A stretch of DNA of 64,000 nt from Alcanivoracaceae bacterium (GCA_027324795.1 DAHVSB010000002.1:1-64000); one strand, 5' to 3'; numbered from the stretch's first letter, positions 17,519-26,644 are shown. Made by a program: numbers and translations. The notes: a model not told the origin generated them from the sequence alone.

Positions 17519-18640
17519 TTGGCACTTAGGTTACCCAACCCCCAAATCAAGCGACGCATAACCAATGCCCGCGCTTGGCTAAGCAATAGCTCTGAGGTAG
17601 TGCAGGCCGGCAAGACTCCTTATGAAGTCATTTATGAGGAGGACATCGTCAAGCTGCGCTACTACCCACCATTACAAGAAAAAAGCATTACTGTGGCGGG
17701 GGAAAAGATTACTTGCGCCACTGAATCACACCCAGTTCCTCTGGTGATTGTTTCGCCTTTAGCGGTGAACATGCTGATTTATGATTTGTTCACACAACGC
17801 AGCCTGGTTCGCTTTTTACGCGCCAAGGGATTCGAGCTGTACTTAATTGATTGGGGCAAACCAGGACGCCGTCATAACCACCACAGGTTTAGCACTTACT
17901 TCGCTGACTATATGCCACGCTTGCTGAACAAAGTGCGAGAGCATAGCGGCAGCCAAGACTTGTCTTTGCATGGTTGGAGCTTTGGCGCGCTTTTCAGCCT
18001 ATGTTACACCGCCTTGCACCAAGACAAACACATCCGCAACCTAGTACTACTCGGGGCGCCTGGAGACTATCACGCCAATGGCGTGCTAGGCGAGCAATAT
18101 CAACGTATTAGCAAGGCACTCAGCTGGGTGCATAAGAAAACTGGTTGGCGTGTTTATCAATCGCCTTCTGCTCTCTGGCGGTCGCCCGGTTGGGCCAACA
18201 GCCTGGCGTTCAAACTCACCTCCCCCGTGAACAGCGTCAAGGGATACTGGCAATTGGTACGTCATCTAGAAAACGACGATTTCGTTAGCGCCCATGCAAC
18301 AAACAGTGCTTTTCTTGATGATATGGTGGCCTACCCTGGCGGTATTATCCAAGATACTGTTCATTACCTATGGACTGAGAACTGCGTTGCCAACAATCGC
18401 CTCCCGATGCGAGAACAACACACCCTTACGCCTGTGGAAAGCAACATACTCTTTATCAATGGTCGCGGTGACACCATAGTGCTACCCAAATGCACCCAAC
18501 CTTTACAGGCCTTGGTAAGCAGTAAAGACCAACACTTCGAACTTGTTTCTGGCGGGCACGTAGGCATAGTCAGCGGCACTCAAGCGCCTAAAGAAAGCTG
18601 GCCGCTGATTGCCGAATGGCTAGCTAAACGCTCACACTGA
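17519..18640 (+). CDS. PHA-synthase-like alpha/beta hydrolase with a Ser nucleophile
   Basis: A 373-residue alpha/beta hydrolase whose overall pattern follows class III PhaC: YEVIYEEDIVKLRYYPP near the start, RSLVRFLRAKGFELYLIDWG, a nucleophile elbow, INGRGDTIVLP with the acid and SGGHVGIVSG with the His. The elbow is HGWSFGA, so the nucleophile is Ser, where true PHA synthases have Cys (G-x-C-x-G). It is therefore more likely an esterase, depolymerase or acyltransferase than a polymerase. The start is TTG 17519 with GGAG upstream; a -10-like TACACTAT lies about 20 bases further up. The 3' end overlaps the Gre-like gene by 9 bases. Confidence 0.82.
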   Translation: MALRLPNPQIKRRITNARAWLSNSSEVVQAGKTPYEVIYEEDIVKLRYYPPLQEKSITVAGEKITCATESHPVPLVIVSPLAVNMLIYDLFTQRSLVRFLRAKGFELYLIDWGKPGRRHNHHRFSTYFADYMPRLLNKVREHSGSQDLSLHGWSFGALFSLCYTALHQDKHIRNLVLLGAPGDYHANGVLGEQYQRISKALSWVHKKTGWRVYQSPSALWRSPGWANSLAFKLTSPVNSVKGYWQLVRHLENDDFVSAHATNSAFLDDMVAYPGGIIQDTVHYLWTENCVANNRLPMREQHTLTPVESNILFINGRGDTIVLPKCTQPLQALVSSKDQHFELVSGGHVGIVSGTQAPKESWPLIAEWLAKRSH

Positions 18641-19141
18641 CACGGGCTGCTGGTGGAAAATTCCAGTTATTTCCACCAGCAAATCACCTACTGGCCGTTG
18701 CCACAGCACCTCTTCGCCGATATTGGCGCCTAGCAATGCTTGCGCTAAAGGCGAGCGCCAACTGACCTTATTAGCTGCTGGCTCGCTTTCATCTTCCCCC
18801 ACTATTTGCACCACAAAAGCGTTGTCATTTTCATCTATTAGGGCAACAAAATGCCCAAAAGCCACCGTTTCAGGAGACTCGCCCGCACCAACCGGCACTA
18901 GAATTGCTGCGCTAATCCGTGCCCTCAACCAGCGCACGCGGCGCTCTAATAAAGCCGTTTGCTGACGAAAGTCGAGTTGCTCAGAATCGAGCTGCGAGAG
19001 CTTGCGCAAGACGTCGGATAATTCTTGCTCTAGCAAAACCAACCCTGTCGGGGTTACGTAGTTAGGATGGGGACTAATGGGAAGTTCAGGTAAATCCTCA
19101 GGCAAATCGCCATCTTCTTCCCGCACAAAGGCACGGCTCAT
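18632..19141 (-). CDS. GreA/GreB-family transcript cleavage factor paralogue
   Basis: The order is an N-terminal coiled coil (about residues 30-78) followed by the FKBP-like C-terminal domain with VAFGHFVALIDENDN and the SPLAQALLGANIGEEV segment typical of Gre proteins. LERRVRWLRARI matches the GreB coiled-coil return helix. The tip, which in GreA/GreB carries GDxSENAxY with the Mg-binding Asp and Glu, is here LDSEQLDF, so Mg2+-dependent cleavage activity is doubtful. I use ATG 19141 rather than the upstream TTG. It may modulate RNA polymerase through the secondary channel. Confidence 0.85.
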   Translation of the reverse strand: MSRAFVREEDGDLPEDLPELPISPHPNYVTPTGLVLLEQELSDVLRKLSQLDSEQLDFRQQTALLERRVRWLRARISAAILVPVGAGESPETVAFGHFVALIDENDNAFVVQIVGEDESEPAANKVSWRSPLAQALLGANIGEEVLWQRPVGDLLVEITGIFHQQPVSV

Positions 19142-19212
19142 CAACAAGAACCCCGCAATAAGAATAAAAGGAACATTACCTTGTTAGCATATTGCGAGGC
19201 ATAAAGCAGCTG

Positions 19213-19695
19213 TTATTGCTGTTTGGCAGGAATCAAGTTGTGGTTGGCTTCCCACACTCGGTAATTCACCTCCACGCCTTCGGGCGCATACACCACCACC
19301 GGCAACTTGCTGTTATAGCGCAGCAAGAACCCATCGCCCTGCACAGGCACAAAACGCTCTTCCTTACTATCTCCAGGACAAGCCATCATGGTAGCGGCAG
19401 GCCCTTTCACCTCTTTCAGTTCATAGTAAGAATAACCCCAGCCAGATAAAGTCTGTTCGGTAAGTGAACCGCCAAAACGATGATGATTACAATCAACTTC
19501 AATGGTCTTACCGGCAATGATTTCGACTTTCTTGGCGTCTTCATGGTCTGCTTTTTCAAGCCAAATCACGTGTCGCGCAAAACCCGCTTCCGCTTCGGGG
19601 AAAGGCGCCACTTTACTTAAAGCACTACCGCCCGCGCTTGCGCAAGCAGACACTGCAACAGACAAGGCTAAAGCACCAACTACAGTACGTTTCAT
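19213..19695 (-). CDS. eco: Ecotin, periplasmic serine-protease inhibitor, probably lipidated
   Basis: Mature ecotin features are clear: [41 protein letters not shown], the reactive loop TMMACP with a Met at P1, [17 protein letters not shown] and YRVWEA. The two cysteines that form the ecotin disulfide are present. Ecotin inhibits trypsin-fold proteases, including neutrophil elastase, and is normally a soluble periplasmic protein. Here the signal ends [11 protein letters not shown], a good lipobox (VSAC, Cys 18) with Ala at +2, so an outer-membrane lipoprotein is likely. It is a single gene with no clear operon partner. Confidence 0.93.
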   Translation of the reverse strand: MKRTVVGALALSVAVSACASAGGSALSKVAPFPEAEAGFARHVIWLEKADHEDAKKVEIIAGKTIEVDCNHHRFGGSLTEQTLSGWGYSYYELKEVKGPAATMMACPGDSKEERFVPVQGDGFLLRYNSKLPVVVYAPEGVEVNYRVWEANHNLIPAKQQ

Positions 19696-19868
19696 TTACT
19701 ATTCCTCATTATTAATACTAACCAGTAGACACACCCGTGTAACGTGAGTTCCACCGTGGGCAATGTTTTACAAAACGCGCAAAGTGTCGCGATTTTGCTC
19801 TTTCGGTGCTAATCTTAGCCGCACTTAAAATTTTGTCGCCTTTACATTTGTTATCAGCCAGGAACCCC

Positions 19869-21419
19869 ATGCCGCGCACTTGCCCCTCTACGTCCTCCCC
19901 ATACCTAGCAGCTGTTGACCTGGGCTCGAATAGCTTTCACTTGCTAGTGGCTAAGAACCAAGACGGGCAGCTTCTCTTTGACGAAAAGCACCGTGCAAAA
20001 ACAGAGCTCGCGGCAGGGCTAGATGAACAAGGCTATCTACAAGACCACGCTCTTGAATCAGCATTTGCTTGCTTAACTCAGTTTTCCCAAGTGCTAAAAA
20101 CCAAGCCCGATGTAAAAGTACGGGCACTGGGCACAAAAACCCTGCGTGATGCTCAGAATCTAGCCGTTTTTTTGCAACGTGCTGAAACCATATTGGGCCA
20201 TCCAATAGAAGTCATTTCAGGACGTGAAGAGGCACGCCTCATTTACCTAGGCGCAGCCAAAGCGATTCCCCAAGATGCTTCCACCCAACTAGTGGTGGAT
20301 ATTGGCGGGGGCTCCACCGAAGTTATCGTTGGCGAAAATCACTACCCCAAGCACCTAAGTAGCCTTAGCATGGGTTGTGTTGTGTATCGCCAACGTTTTT
20401 TTGCCGATGGACATATTACCACCGCAGCTATGGCCAAAGCCCAAGCTGCGGCTTATGCCGAGTTGCTTAGCATCCGCGACAATTATCTCGCTTCAACATG
20501 GCAAGTAGCGGTGGCCAGCAGCGGCACTGCACAAACAATTGCCTCCGTGTTGTTTGCCATAGGGTTAGCGCCCGAGCACCTTATCACCAGAGAAGCCCTA
20601 TGGCGGTTAAAAGATATTGTTATTGCGGAAAACTGCCTAACCACTCTAACCCTCCCAGGACTTGAGCCGGAAAGAGCAGCCATCTTGCCTGCAGGCGTTG
20701 CTATTCTATGCGCTGTTTTCGCGGCTTTTGAGTTGGAGGCAGTGCACTACGTGGAAGGCGCTTTGCGTGAAGGCATTTTATACGACATGCAACTTCGCCT
20801 TGGTGAACTAGACCCGCGTGAACACAGCATTGATGCTCTCTGCAAACGTTTTGCCTTAACACAACAGACCAATACACCCATCATCGGGCTGCTAAACACC
20901 CACCTAGGCGCACTCACTAATCAATGGCGTATTAGCAAGGAGCAACAACACTTTTTGCGTTGGGCAACTCAAACCAGAGAGCTGGGGCTCACCGTTGCCA
21001 AACATCAATACCAAAAGCACGGTGCTTATTTTCTCCAAACCGCAGATATCGCTGGTTTTTCGCGCCAAGAGCAACAGTATTTAGCGTTTTTAGTGGAAGC
21101 GCAGCGTAGCGAGTTTCCTATGGCAACTTGGCTCAAACTACCACCATCACAACAACTAGTGTGGGGGCAGGCGGCTATTATATTTCGCTTAGCATTGCTG
21201 CAGCATTTGGCGCGCGAGCATTGTGAAAAAATTGAAATCAAGGCCCTATCGAGCCATGAGCTTCAACTTAGCATTTGGGTTCCGACAAGTTCCACCTGCG
21301 ACAACCACACCTTGTGGGAGCAACTCATGGAACGAGAGCGGCATGCTTTGCGCAACTCGCCGTTTAAGCTTAATTATATTATTAACAAAGGGGCTACCCC
21401 CAGCGCCGCGGTTAAATAA
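19869..21419 (+). CDS. ppx: Exopolyphosphatase
   Basis: An ASKHA-fold enzyme of the Ppx/GppA family that releases phosphate from polyphosphate ends. AAVDLGSNSFHLLVA is phosphate motif 1, the catalytic Glu lies in SGREEARLIYLG, and DIGGGSTEVIVG is motif 2. A C-terminal HD-like helical part follows, as in the long Ppx form (516 residues). I use ATG 19869, preceded by AGGA; the track start is a GTG 63 bases upstream without a site. No ppk is nearby. The 3' end overlaps bioD by 46 bases tail-to-tail. Confidence 0.93.
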   Translation: MPRTCPSTSSPYLAAVDLGSNSFHLLVAKNQDGQLLFDEKHRAKTELAAGLDEQGYLQDHALESAFACLTQFSQVLKTKPDVKVRALGTKTLRDAQNLAVFLQRAETILGHPIEVISGREEARLIYLGAAKAIPQDASTQLVVDIGGGSTEVIVGENHYPKHLSSLSMGCVVYRQRFFADGHITTAAMAKAQAAAYAELLSIRDNYLASTWQVAVASSGTAQTIASVLFAIGLAPEHLITREALWRLKDIVIAENCLTTLTLPGLEPERAAILPAGVAILCAVFAAFELEAVHYVEGALREGILYDMQLRLGELDPREHSIDALCKRFALTQQTNTPIIGLLNTHLGALTNQWRISKEQQHFLRWATQTRELGLTVAKHQYQKHGAYFLQTADIAGFSRQEQQYLAFLVEAQRSEFPMATWLKLPPSQQLVWGQAAIIFRLALLQHLAREHCEKIEIKALSSHELQLSIWVPTSSTCDNHTLWEQLMERERHALRNSPFKLNYIINKGATPSAAVK

Positions 21420-22003
21420 GCAATATTCGCCTCTTGTTCTTCACGGGGCTGCTCCGCGCTGGGCGTTGCGTTGGGCACCCAAGCCGCTAAAGATAGGCCT
21501 GACTGCTTAATTGCCTCAGCAGTGAGCAAGGCATGATTGATACAACCTAAAGTTAACCCCACCACCATAATCACGGGATACCCTAACGCTTGGGCATAAT
21601 CTGCTAACGTCTCCTTAGCGTTTAATGGCACCAACCACCCACCAGCGCCTTCCACAAGCACCAACTCTGCCTGATGAGACAAAGCTGCTTCCATACCATC
21701 AACAAGCTGAGCAACAGATAAAGTGCAGCCCACTTGCTGCGCCGCCCAGTGCGGTGCCACTGCGGGCTCAAACGCAAAAGGGTTTGTCATGGAGTAGGAA
21801 AGTTTTATGGAGGAAGCTTTCATTAGCGCCATAGCATCCTCGTTACGCAGCTCGCCTTGCACCTGTGTGCAACCAGAAGCCACAGGTTTAACCCCATAAC
21901 AACGCTTATTCGCACGGCTTGCCTGTTTTAATAACTCACATGCCACCCAGGTTTTTCCCACCCCAGTGTTCGTACCTGTTACAAAGAAACGCCCCGTTAG
22001 CAT
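21374..22003 (-). CDS. bioD: Dethiobiotin synthetase
   Basis: Carboxylates 7,8-diaminopelargonate with ATP to close the ureido ring of dethiobiotin. The P-loop is FVTGTNTGVGKTW, VKPVASGC is the substrate segment and VEGAGGWLVPL the switch loop; all are standard for BioD. I start at ATG 22003, with AGGA five bases upstream, giving 209 residues and a 7-base overlap with bioC; the track adds 13 residues. It is the last gene of bioBFHCD. Its tail runs 46 bases into the ppx coding region on the other strand. Confidence 0.96.
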   Translation of the reverse strand: MLTGRFFVTGTNTGVGKTWVACELLKQASRANKRCYGVKPVASGCTQVQGELRNEDAMALMKASSIKLSYSMTNPFAFEPAVAPHWAAQQVGCTLSVAQLVDGMEAALSHQAELVLVEGAGGWLVPLNAKETLADYAQALGYPVIMVVGLTLGCINHALLTAEAIKQSGLSLAAWVPNATPSAEQPREEQEANIAYLTAALGVAPLLII

Positions 22004-22788
22004 AAGCTTCCTCGCCTGAGGCGCAGCAACAGCACCTGCCAAGTCATGGGTATACCGGTGGCTTGCCTCAAATCCTCATAAGCTTGCGTAAAAGCCTGCC
22101 ATTGCTGCTTACCCATCAGCCCAGAACGACGTTCTGACACGTGGTTGGCTCCTGTATGCTTCAGCTGCTCTAACACAGCCCGCACCGTGGGGTAATACTC
22201 TGTAATTTGTTGCTCGGCCATATCATCGAGTAGCCACCCCGCTCCATTGAGCGCCGCTAACCATTGCTCACTATCTGCCAATTGGTTCACATGTTGGTCA
22301 TGACTCACTTGCGCCCAACAAGCAGCCAGCTCACGCAACGTACCTGCCACGGGTACGGCTATTAACAGCTCTGCTCCAGGTGCTGCCACACGAAACAACT
22401 CCGCGCCTAGCGCCGGTAAATCTTGGCACCATTGCAATGCAAATGAGGAATACATCAACTGTAACGATTGATTAGCCAAAGGCAACTGCATCACATTTGC
22501 GCATAGACCTTGATAATTAGGCGCCATACGCCCTCTATCTTTAGCCTCTGCCAGCATGGCTGGGGAAAAATCCACAGCCCACCAATGATAATTGGGCCGC
22601 AATCGGCGCTGCTGCCAAGCCATAGGGGCGGTACCAGCCCCCAAATCAGCGGCCATACCGATAGCTTCGCTAGGTTCCAACCAGGCTAATAGGCTCCGTG
22701 CTACGCCTAATTGTACTTGGGCATACCTATCGTAAGAGAATGCAGCACGGGAAAACTGTGAGGCGACGGCCTCTTGGTGGCTAATCAC
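21997..22788 (-). CDS. bioC: Malonyl-ACP O-methyltransferase
   Basis: Methylates the free carboxyl of malonyl-ACP to disguise it as a fatty-acid primer, starting pimeloyl synthesis. Class I SAM methyltransferase motifs are ADLGAGTAPMAW (motif I), WWAVDFSPAMLAEAK (motif II) and the later LMYSSFALQWCQDL, typical of BioC. The N-terminal VASQFSRAAFSYDRYAQVQ is the BioC signature. GTG start at 22788, 8 bases inside bioH. Confidence 0.96.
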   Translation of the reverse strand: MISHQEAVASQFSRAAFSYDRYAQVQLGVARSLLAWLEPSEAIGMAADLGAGTAPMAWQQRRLRPNYHWWAVDFSPAMLAEAKDRGRMAPNYQGLCANVMQLPLANQSLQLMYSSFALQWCQDLPALGAELFRVAAPGAELLIAVPVAGTLRELAACWAQVSHDQHVNQLADSEQWLAALNGAGWLLDDMAEQQITEYYPTVRAVLEQLKHTGANHVSERRSGLMGKQQWQAFTQAYEDLRQATGIPMTWQVLLLRLRRGSLC

Positions 22789-23605
22789 TATCGAGGGTTA
22801 CTCCAATATGCTTGCTATAAAAGTCATATAAAGCTTGGGCACTTAGCTCAGGGTCTGAAATAAAGGGCACATGAGCCATTTGAGCTAACAACGCCACCTC
22901 CACACCGGCATTTAACTCGTCAACAGCGTTCATCGCAGCAGCTGGCACTATATGGTCTGTCTCGCCAAACAGCATCAACACAGGTACTTTTATTTGTGGT
23001 AATACAGCGCGCAAATCCGTTGTGCGCAATATTTCTAAGCCACCGGCTAGCGCTTTAGGGTTGGGTAAACCACAAAAATATAAGATATCGCGTAGCTCAC
23101 GCACATCCTGCTGCACAGTGGCACTGCCCTTGCAGTTCAAAGCCAAAAACCGAATTAAAGTACCTTCTTGGTCCTCAGCTAAAATTTCAGCAAATTTAGC
23201 TAGCACCTCTGGCGCCATGGCAGCAGGCCAAGTGTGGTCTGCTGTAAATTTAGGGCTAGTATTAAACGTTGCCACCGACAACACCCGCTCCGGCGCCTGA
23301 TAAGCAATATTCAACGCCACCAAACCGCCCAAGGACCAACCTAGCACATGTGCTTGTTCGGGCATCACCGCAAGCACCTGCTCAGTGACAAAACCTAAAT
23401 CATAATTCCTGTTCGGTAGAGGGCTTTGCCCCATACCTGGCAAATCAATCACTGTAACTTGGAAATTAGCCAACAAGCTGGGCATCAAATGGTCCCATAC
23501 AATGGAGTGCAGCCCCCAGCCATGAAGCAATACCAAATTTGCGACAGGCTGCTCGCAAGTACTGCGGTAAGTATTGTAGAAGGGCAATAAAGGTTGTTTC
23601 ATCAT
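22781..23605 (-). CDS. bioH: Pimeloyl-ACP methyl ester esterase
   Basis: An alpha/beta hydrolase that removes the methyl group added by BioC and so ends chain elongation at pimeloyl-ACP. It shows the oxyanion segment LLHGWGLHSIVW, the nucleophile elbow GWSLGG, the Asp in LMLFGETDHIVP and a late His in AQMAHVPFIS. Having bioH inside the bio operon is the Pseudomonas-type arrangement; E. coli has it elsewhere. The ATG directly follows the bioF stop; a second ATG is 3 bases on. Confidence 0.95.
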   Translation of the reverse strand: MMKQPLLPFYNTYRSTCEQPVANLVLLHGWGLHSIVWDHLMPSLLANFQVTVIDLPGMGQSPLPNRNYDLGFVTEQVLAVMPEQAHVLGWSLGGLVALNIAYQAPERVLSVATFNTSPKFTADHTWPAAMAPEVLAKFAEILAEDQEGTLIRFLALNCKGSATVQQDVRELRDILYFCGLPNPKALAGGLEILRTTDLRAVLPQIKVPVLMLFGETDHIVPAAAMNAVDELNAGVEVALLAQMAHVPFISDPELSAQALYDFYSKHIGVTLDSD

Positions 23606-24790
23606 TTATCTCGCTTTCGCAACCCCCTGTGTTGCTGCTGCTTGCGCCAATAAAGACAGTAGAGTATCTACTTCTGCTCGGCTATGTGCCGCGGTTATCG
23701 TAAAGCGCAAGCGGGCTGTGCCTAGTGGCACCGTGGGCGGACGAATAGCAGTTGCTAATACACCTCGCTCAAAGAGCCAGTGGCTCAAATGCAAGGCGGC
23801 GCCGTTAGTACCTACAATCAGGGGCTGAATGGGTGTATTGGATGGCGCCATAGTGTACCCCATGCGCACAGCTTCTTGGTGAAAATACCGCGCTAAGGTA
23901 GTGGCTTTTTCACGCCGCCAGGGCTCCTCTTGAATTAACTCTAACGCCCTTAACGCAGCAGCCGCCATGACCGGTGACATGGCTGTGGTAAAAATATAAG
24001 GTTTGGCAAACTGTTGTAGATAATCGATTAAGTGCTCATCGCCCACCACAGCCGCTCCCGATACACCCAAGGCTTTGCCTAGCGTCACCATAGTGAGCGG
24101 CAGAGAAGCAAAGGGCACTCCAAAATGCTCAGCAATACCACGCCCTTGGGCGCCTAGCACGCCAAAGCCATGAGCATCATCCACGTATAGCAAGGCATTG
24201 TACTGTTGACAAAGCTGCAACAGGGCCGGCAAAGGCGCTATATCGCCATCCATGCTGAACACCCCGTCCGTTGCCACTAAGGTGGGTTTTTCTTGGCGCT
24301 TTAGCAGTTGCTCTAAGTGCGCCATATCCCCATGGCGATAACGGCGAAAGTAAGCACCACTATGCAGCCCCCCTTCAAGCAGGGAGGCGTGATTTAAACG
24401 GTCTTGAAACAGAGCATGTTTGGCGTTGAGTAAGGTACTCAACACCGCTAGGTTGGCAGTATAACCGCTACTAAATAACAGGGCCTTAGGCTTCCCCATA
24501 AAAGTAGCCAGGCGCTCTTCTAAAGCTGCATGATAATGGCTTTGGCCGCACACCAAAGCAGCGCTCGTGCTGCCTACACCTGCAACCCGCAATGCTTTGA
24601 TTGCGGCTTGTTTAATGTCTGGGTGATGCGCCAACCCTAAATAATCATTGCTAGCAAAGTTAAGTAAACGTTTGCCTTGATAGCTTATTGTTGTGGCTTG
24701 GGCCTCACACCAAGGCTGTGGGGTTCGCCATGTATTTTGCCGCTGCCGCTCGCTAAGGGTTGGGGCAAAATGCGCTGCTGAAAACCACAT
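23606..24790 (-). CDS. bioF: 8-amino-7-oxononanoate synthase
   Basis: A PLP-dependent alpha-oxoamine synthase that joins pimeloyl-ACP and L-alanine. It shows NFASNDYLGLA near residue 45, the DDAHGFGVLG strand, and the PLP-lysine in TLGKALGVSG (about residues 230-239). At 394 residues it has the normal length. Two bases separate it from bioB. bioA is not in the window, so diaminopelargonate aminotransferase must be encoded elsewhere. Confidence 0.97.
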   Translation of the reverse strand: MWFSAAHFAPTLSERQRQNTWRTPQPWCEAQATTISYQGKRLLNFASNDYLGLAHHPDIKQAAIKALRVAGVGSTSAALVCGQSHYHAALEERLATFMGKPKALLFSSGYTANLAVLSTLLNAKHALFQDRLNHASLLEGGLHSGAYFRRYRHGDMAHLEQLLKRQEKPTLVATDGVFSMDGDIAPLPALLQLCQQYNALLYVDDAHGFGVLGAQGRGIAEHFGVPFASLPLTMVTLGKALGVSGAAVVGDEHLIDYLQQFAKPYIFTTAMSPVMAAAALRALELIQEEPWRREKATTLARYFHQEAVRMGYTMAPSNTPIQPLIVGTNGAALHLSHWLFERGVLATAIRPPTVPLGTARLRFTITAAHSRAEVDTLLSLLAQAAATQGVAKAR

Positions 24791-24792
24791 AA

Positions 24793-25872
24793 CTATTTCG
24801 CCATGGCGTTATAATACAAGCCCTTCTGCTCCGCTACTTGTCCTGTAAGTTCAGCATGCAGGTGCTCATCGCTTTGTGCATCTTGCTGTACTAAAGGCTG
24901 AATACCTAAACGGGAGAAAAGCTGCTCATCCTTATTGAGAGTTGGGTTCTCTGTAGTGAGTAAGCGCTCACCGCAAAACAAAGAATTAGCACCGGCAAAA
25001 AAGCATAAAGCCTGAGTGCTATCATCCATTTGCTGACGCCCAGCCGATAAGCGCACATAAGATGTTGGCATCAAAATACGTGCCACTGCTATGGTGCGCA
25101 CAAACTCTAGTGGGTCTAAATCATCACTATCCCCCAGCGGGGTTCCTTCTACTTTCACCAACATATTGATGGGCACAGACTCAGGATGTTGGGGAAGGTT
25201 AGCTAGTTGTTGCAGTAAGCCAATGCGGTCTTCACGACGCTCTCCCATTCCCACTATGCCGCCGGCGCATATTTTCATGCCTGCATCGCGCACGTGCGCT
25301 AACGTAGTGAGGCGGTCATCATAAGTGCGCGTAGTCACTATGGTAGTGTAATATTCACGAGAGGTATCAAGGTTATGATTGTAATAATCAAGCCCTGCGT
25401 CAGCTAACGCTTGGGCCTGTTTCTCATCTAGCATGCCCAGCGTCATACACGTTTCTAAGCCTAATGCCTTTACCTCGCGCACCATTTCCAATACGACCGG
25501 CATATCTTTTGCACGCGGACTACGCCAAGCGGCTCCCATACAAAAACGGCTAGCGCCTTGTGCCTTGGCTGCTTTAGCTTCTTTTATAACTTCAGCCACC
25601 GCCATTAATTTTTCTTTTTCTAGCCCCGTATTGTGATGCCCTGACTGCGAGCAATACTTGCAATCTTCTGGGCAAGCTCCCGTTTTAATGGACAACAACG
25701 TGGAAACCTGCACCTCGTTTGGAGAGAAATACTGTCGATGAATTGAGGCCGCGCGAAATAATAAATCATTAAAGGGTAAATCAAACAGGGCTTTTATCTC
25801 ACCCCTATGCCAGTTATGGCGGACAACACTTTGCGCTTTGGCCTCTTGTGGCCCATTAAGAGAAACTTGCAT
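24793..25872 (-). CDS. bioB: Biotin synthase
   Basis: A radical-SAM enzyme that inserts sulfur into dethiobiotin. The 4Fe-4S ligands are in [20 protein letters not shown] and RLSAGRQQM are conserved BioB blocks, the latter with the Arg that ligates the auxiliary 2Fe-2S cluster. I use ATG 25872, which has GGAG eight bases upstream and gives 359 residues; the track adds 10 residues. It is the first gene of the operon, and the operator is 50-85 bases upstream. Confidence 0.96.
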   Translation of the reverse strand: MQVSLNGPQEAKAQSVVRHNWHRGEIKALFDLPFNDLLFRAASIHRQYFSPNEVQVSTLLSIKTGACPEDCKYCSQSGHHNTGLEKEKLMAVAEVIKEAKAAKAQGASRFCMGAAWRSPRAKDMPVVLEMVREVKALGLETCMTLGMLDEKQAQALADAGLDYYNHNLDTSREYYTTIVTTRTYDDRLTTLAHVRDAGMKICAGGIVGMGERREDRIGLLQQLANLPQHPESVPINMLVKVEGTPLGDSDDLDPLEFVRTIAVARILMPTSYVRLSAGRQQMDDSTQALCFFAGANSLFCGERLLTTENPTLNKDEQLFSRLGIQPLVQQDAQSDEHLHAELTGQVAEQKGLYYNAMAK

Positions 25873-25901
25873 GCTTTTATCTCCAAACCAAGGATAGCGC
25901 A

Positions 25902-25957
25902 AGCCTACCGAGCTCTAAGCAATCGTGTCAACAAATTTTATCTTTTGAGGTTTACAA
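25902..25957 (-). promoter_or_regulatory. bioB promoter with BirA-type biotin operator
   Basis: On the minus strand, TTGACA (25931-25926) and TAGGCT (25907-25902) form a promoter with an 18-base spacer. Overlapping the -35 is an inverted repeat: GTGTCAACA (25925-25933), 15 bases, GGTTTACAA (25949-25957). The right half is a perfect match to the BirA half-site GGTTTACAA and the left matches TTGTAAACC at 6 of 9. Biotinoyl-AMP-BirA should repress bioBFHCD here. The right half also contains the comF ribosome-binding site and the first base of its ATG. Confidence 0.82.
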
Positions 25958-26628
25958 TGATTGGATTCTCTGCACACACAATCTGTACCTTATGTTCTTC
26001 TTCCTCCGCTTCGGCCATCTGTCCAAGCTGTAAGCACTTATTTATTCCCCTTTATCAGCAACGATTAGAAACATGCATTTGTGGTGCAATTTTGTATGGC
26101 AAGGCCAGCCATTGCCTAGCGTGTCTGCAAGAGCCGCCCTACTTTCACAAGGTTTTTGCAGGGTATCGCTATGCCTTTCCACTCAATCAATTATTGATTC
26201 ACTACAAACATTTGCGCCAGCACACAACTGAAGCTTGCCTCAAGCAGCTATGGCTGCAACATGTTCACCACATTGCGCCATTGCCAGAGGTGTTAGTGCC
26301 GATTCCATTACACTTTCGTCGCCGTTGGCGCCGTGGGTTTAATCAAGCAGAGCGTTTAGCAAAATTTGCAGCCCAAGAGCTGCAGCTGCCCTGTGTACCG
26401 CTCTTAAAGAAACACATCCACACACAATCACAACAAGGCAAAACCCGCCGTGAGCGAAAACAGAATATTCAAGGAAGTTTCAGCGTTAGGAAACCATTTA
26501 ATTTTCACCACATTGCTTTAGTGGACGATGTTATTACCACAGGTAGCACAGCCAACGAAGCAGCTCAGGCGCTTATCACACTTGGCGCGAGGCGTGTCGA
26601 CATATGGGCTCTAGCGCGGGCATTTTAA
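25957..26628 (+). CDS. comF: ComF-family phosphoribosyltransferase-like protein
   Basis: A 223-residue protein with an N-terminal zinc-finger-like region (CTLCSSS...ICPSC...CICG...CLAC) and a C-terminal phosphoribosyltransferase-type domain with VPIPLHFRRRWRRGFNQAE and VDDVITTGSTANEA, the PRPP-loop signature. ComF is needed for DNA uptake in naturally competent bacteria and for damage-related processes; its biochemical role is unresolved. The track starts at 25807, inside bioB. I use ATG 25957 with GAGG upstream, just before the Cys region. The pil genes in the same window could serve DNA uptake, but that is inference. Confidence 0.93.
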   Translation: MIGFSAHTICTLCSSSSASAICPSCKHLFIPLYQQRLETCICGAILYGKASHCLACLQEPPYFHKVFAGYRYAFPLNQLLIHYKHLRQHTTEACLKQLWLQHVHHIAPLPEVLVPIPLHFRRRWRRGFNQAERLAKFAAQELQLPCVPLLKKHIHTQSQQGKTRRERKQNIQGSFSVRKPFNFHHIALVDDVITTGSTANEAAQALITLGARRVDIWALARAF

Positions 26629-26644
26629 GCATTCAAAGCACTCG

